7,955 nt of DNA, taken from Chloroflexota bacterium (GTDB taxonomy: Bacteria; Chloroflexota; Dehalococcoidia; SM23-28-2; RBG-16-64-32). Where the stretch lies: contig JADFRV010000103.1 in NCBI GenBank assembly GCA_022561095.1, positions 1 through 7,955 of the forward strand, in the 5' to 3' direction. Under the pieces are notes generated by a model. It made no database searches. It saw only the letters and a program-made list of their open reading frames with translations, and was not told the origin of the DNA. Position numbers and translations under genes: made by a program. Position 1 is the first letter of the stretch, and the number at the start of each line of letters is the position of its first letter. This document shows positions 7,028 to 7,955 of the stretch, piece after piece.

Positions 7028-7435
7028 ATGGCGTTCAAGGATGAAGGGTACGACGACGAGCGGTTCTGGGAGCAGGTTCGCTCGGAGAATGCAACCTTCC
7101 TCGGCTTCTGGACCCACCGCTGAGGATCCTGCCAAGTAATGGCGCCCGTGTTTGCGCGCCTAGGCAAGCATTACCGTAAGCGTATCGAGTTCATCGCCGT
7201 TAACGCCTACGACCGCCCCGATATCGCCAAGCAGTTCGGGGTTAGCTCCACCCCCACCTTCATCCTCACCCGCAAGGGGAAGGCTCTGCGCCGCTTCTAC
7301 GGCAACATCCCGGAGCCCCTCCTCAAGCAGCACCTGGAGCCCCACGCTCCCCCTCCGCCTGAGGGTGAGGAAGAGGAAGAGGAAGAGCGGGGCCTGCTCT
7401 CCCGCCTCCTCGGCGGCCTGTTCGGTCGCAACTAG
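7028..7435 (+). CDS. Thioredoxin with in-frame TGA at the active site; probable selenoprotein (UGSC)
   Basis: Read through one TGA, the frame gives 135 residues from ATG 7028 to TAG 7433-7435. Residues 1-31 form the N-terminal part (MAFKDEGYDDERFWEQVRSE, then ATFLGFWTHR). Codon 32 is TGA, then GSCQVMAPVFARL. Against the thioredoxin pattern FWAxWCGPCKxxAPV the TGA is exactly the nucleophilic cysteine, and Cys35 is the resolving one, giving Sec-Gly-Ser-Cys. The fold continues with IEFIAVNAYDRPDIAKQFGV and cis-Pro76 in SSTPTFIL. After the domain (~105) come four prolines, a run of seven glutamates (114-120) and an amphipathic tail GLLSRLLGGLFGRN. No signal peptide; presumably a cytoplasmic disulfide reductase. 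Arg replaces the usual Trp before the active site. A nonsense mutation or base error of TGC/TGT is the alternative, but position, RBS and intact downstream frame favour selenocysteine. No sel genes are in the window. Confidence 0.82.
7121..7123 (+). other. Putative selenocysteine codon (TGA, residue 32)
   Basis: In-frame TGA at the position of the first cysteine of the thioredoxin C-x-x-C motif. Tryptophan elsewhere in this gene is TGG, and TGA is a normal stop in the SARP gene, so a changed genetic code is unlikely. Confidence 0.78.
7130..7166 (+). promoter_or_regulatory. Candidate bacterial SECIS hairpins downstream of the TGA
   Basis: Two mutually exclusive stems can form. (a) TGCCA 7130-7134 with TGGCG 7140-7144, five pairs, loop AGTAA containing GU, loop starting 11 nt after the TGA. 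(b) GGCGC 7141-7145 with GCGCC 7156-7160, loop of ten bases starting 22 nt after the TGA; an inner C7147-G7154 pair would leave the apical loop GUGUUU. An outer TGCC/GGCA pairing (7130-7133, 7163-7166) can enclose (b). The spacing of (b) is closer to the E. coli fdhF SECIS, whose loop lies about 22 nt from the UGA. Hand-drawn only; no energies were computed. Confidence 0.45.
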
Positions 7436-7450
7436 AAGCCAGGCCTCCCC

Positions 7451-7481
7451 TCCTCCGCCCGCGCGGGAGGACGCGTCCTCC
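7451..7481 (+). terminator. Hairpin after the Sec-thioredoxin gene with two alternative folds
   Basis: GGAGGACGCGTCCTCC at 7466-7481 is a perfect 16-bp palindrome that folds to a six-pair stem with loop CGCG. The same GGAGG arm can instead pair with CCTCC at 7452-7456 across a nine-base loop. No U-tract follows, so it is a weak or factor-assisted terminator, or an mRNA 3'-end structure. The region 7436-7567 holds no gene. Confidence 0.4.
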
Positions 7482-7500
7482 AAGCCAAGTCCTATAGGTG

Positions 7501-7539
7501 GCCAACCGGATTGGCATTTCCGCTATATGCGCTTACAAT
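7501..7539 (+). promoter_or_regulatory. Sigma-70-type promoter with overlapping inverted repeat
   Basis: TTGGCA (7511-7516), exactly 17 bp, TACAAT (7534-7539): five of six consensus bases at both boxes, the best promoter in the window. Transcription would start near 7546, about 22 nt before ATG 7568. GCCAA (7501-7505) and TTGGC (7511-7515) form an inverted repeat around five bases covering the -35, a possible operator. Confidence 0.6.
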
Positions 7540-7567
7540 AGTTGTGGCGGCTCTATCGGATTTACTT

Positions 7568-7955
7568 ATGACAACAAAACGCAAAATCAATCCCGAGCGC
7601 GTCTACTACAACTACGGGGGCCGTATACCTCCCGTTCGCCTGGAGGCGAAGCCCGCTGCGCTGCCCAATGGCCGCGTCGATGGCCTCCCCAAGCTAATCA
7701 CCGACACCACTTTGCGCGACGGCGCTCAGGACTCTCGCCTCGCCCTGTTCCCCAACGAGGCCCGCCTGCGGTACGTGGACCTCCTCCACGACCTGGACAA
7801 CGGCACCGGCGTCATCTACTCCATCGAGACGTTCATCTACCAGGAGCGCGACCTCTGGGTGCTCGACAAGCTGCTCGAACGGGAGTACGACTACCCGAAG
7901 ATCACTACTTGGATCCGCGCCAACCCCAAGGACGTGAAGCATCTGCACGATGTGA
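7568..7955 (+). CDS. DRE-TIM metallolyase (HMGL-like / 2-isopropylmalate synthase family), 5' part
   Basis: The gene is open at the right edge; 129 residues are visible. After a basic, Tyr-rich N-terminal stretch of ~40 residues comes LITDTTLRDGAQDSRLALFPNEARLR. DTTLRDGAQ (46-54) is the first strand motif of the DRE-TIM family, in which Arg50 and Asp51 contribute to the active site and divalent metal. The barrel continues with a helix, IYSIETFIY at the second strand (~83-91) and KITTWIRANPKDVKHLHD (~111-128). Members include 2-isopropylmalate, homocitrate and citramalate synthases, HMG-CoA lyase and pyruvate carboxylase's transferase domain; the visible part does not separate them. ATG 7568 follows a strong promoter but only a weak Shine-Dalgarno (TCGGA, 7556-7560). 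Confidence 0.75.
   Translation, partial: MTTKRKINPERVYYNYGGRIPPVRLEAKPAALPNGRVDGLPKLITDTTLRDGAQDSRLALFPNEARLRYVDLLHDLDNGTGVIYSIETFIYQERDLWVLDKLLEREYDYPKITTWIRANPKDVKHLHDV

Noticed and set aside
7121..7123. TGA as tryptophan or other general code change
   Set aside because: TGG is used for Trp throughout, the SARP gene stops at TGA, and Trp at a thioredoxin nucleophile position makes no sense.
7139..7435. Independent 98-aa gene starting at ATG 7139
   Set aside because: It lacks a well-placed Shine-Dalgarno sequence and would begin inside the thioredoxin fold just after the active site; the frame is continuous with ATG 7028 through the TGA.

Overview
GC-rich, gene-dense bacterial sequence on both strands. 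The mix of genes (a stand-alone SARP/BTAD regulator, a short DUF1059 protein, an SCP2-type thiolase, CcdA/TlpA, an AcsA-type ligase and a probable selenoprotein thioredoxin) would fit an uncultured Chloroflexota-like bacterium. That placement is inference only; there is no rRNA or other marker here.

Layout. 2-205 (+) is the C-terminal end of a beta-hydroxyacid dehydrogenase. It converges, with a 4-bp overlap, on a minus-strand gene (202-1077) whose N-terminal two thirds is a crotonase and whose last ~93 residues are clearly the C-terminal half of LemA. A SARP-like regulator (1138-1899, -) follows. It is divergent from a 49-aa DUF1059 protein (1981-2130, +), and the two -10 boxes lie on top of each other. 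A hairpin separates that small gene from a converging thiolase (2185-3420, -). Next come a TlpA/ResA-like thioredoxin (3510-4220, -) and, 1 nt upstream of it, CcdA (4222-5085, -), forming a membrane thiol-reduction pair. Across a divergent promoter region with a palindrome lies an AMP-forming acetyl-CoA synthetase (5228-6973, +). Then come a thioredoxin interrupted by an in-frame TGA (7028-7435, +) and the 5' part of a DRE-TIM (HMGL-like) aldolase or synthase (7568-7955, +), which runs off the window.

Main result. The TGA at 7121-7123 stands exactly where the first catalytic cysteine of a thioredoxin belongs (FWTHR-TGA-GSCQVMAPV against the usual FWAxWCGPCKxxAPV). A strong Shine-Dalgarno sequence precedes the ATG at 7028, and the frame continues through the rest of a complete thioredoxin fold. 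Selenocysteine (active site UGSC) is the best explanation, and hairpins just downstream could act as the SECIS. Ordinary gene calling would return only a 98-aa fragment from 7139 and lose the active site.

Second result. The crotonase-LemA chimera at 202-1077 is either a real gene fusion or an assembly join, and can be settled from reads and homologues.

Themes. Several genes handle acyl-CoA (crotonase part, thiolase, acetyl-CoA synthetase, and possibly the DRE-TIM enzyme). Three products concern thiol redox (CcdA, TlpA-like protein, Sec-thioredoxin). Only ccdA-tlpA is a tight operon; most other genes show their own promoter-like elements. No tRNA, rRNA, insertion sequence, CRISPR array or stretch over 300 bp without a gene was seen.
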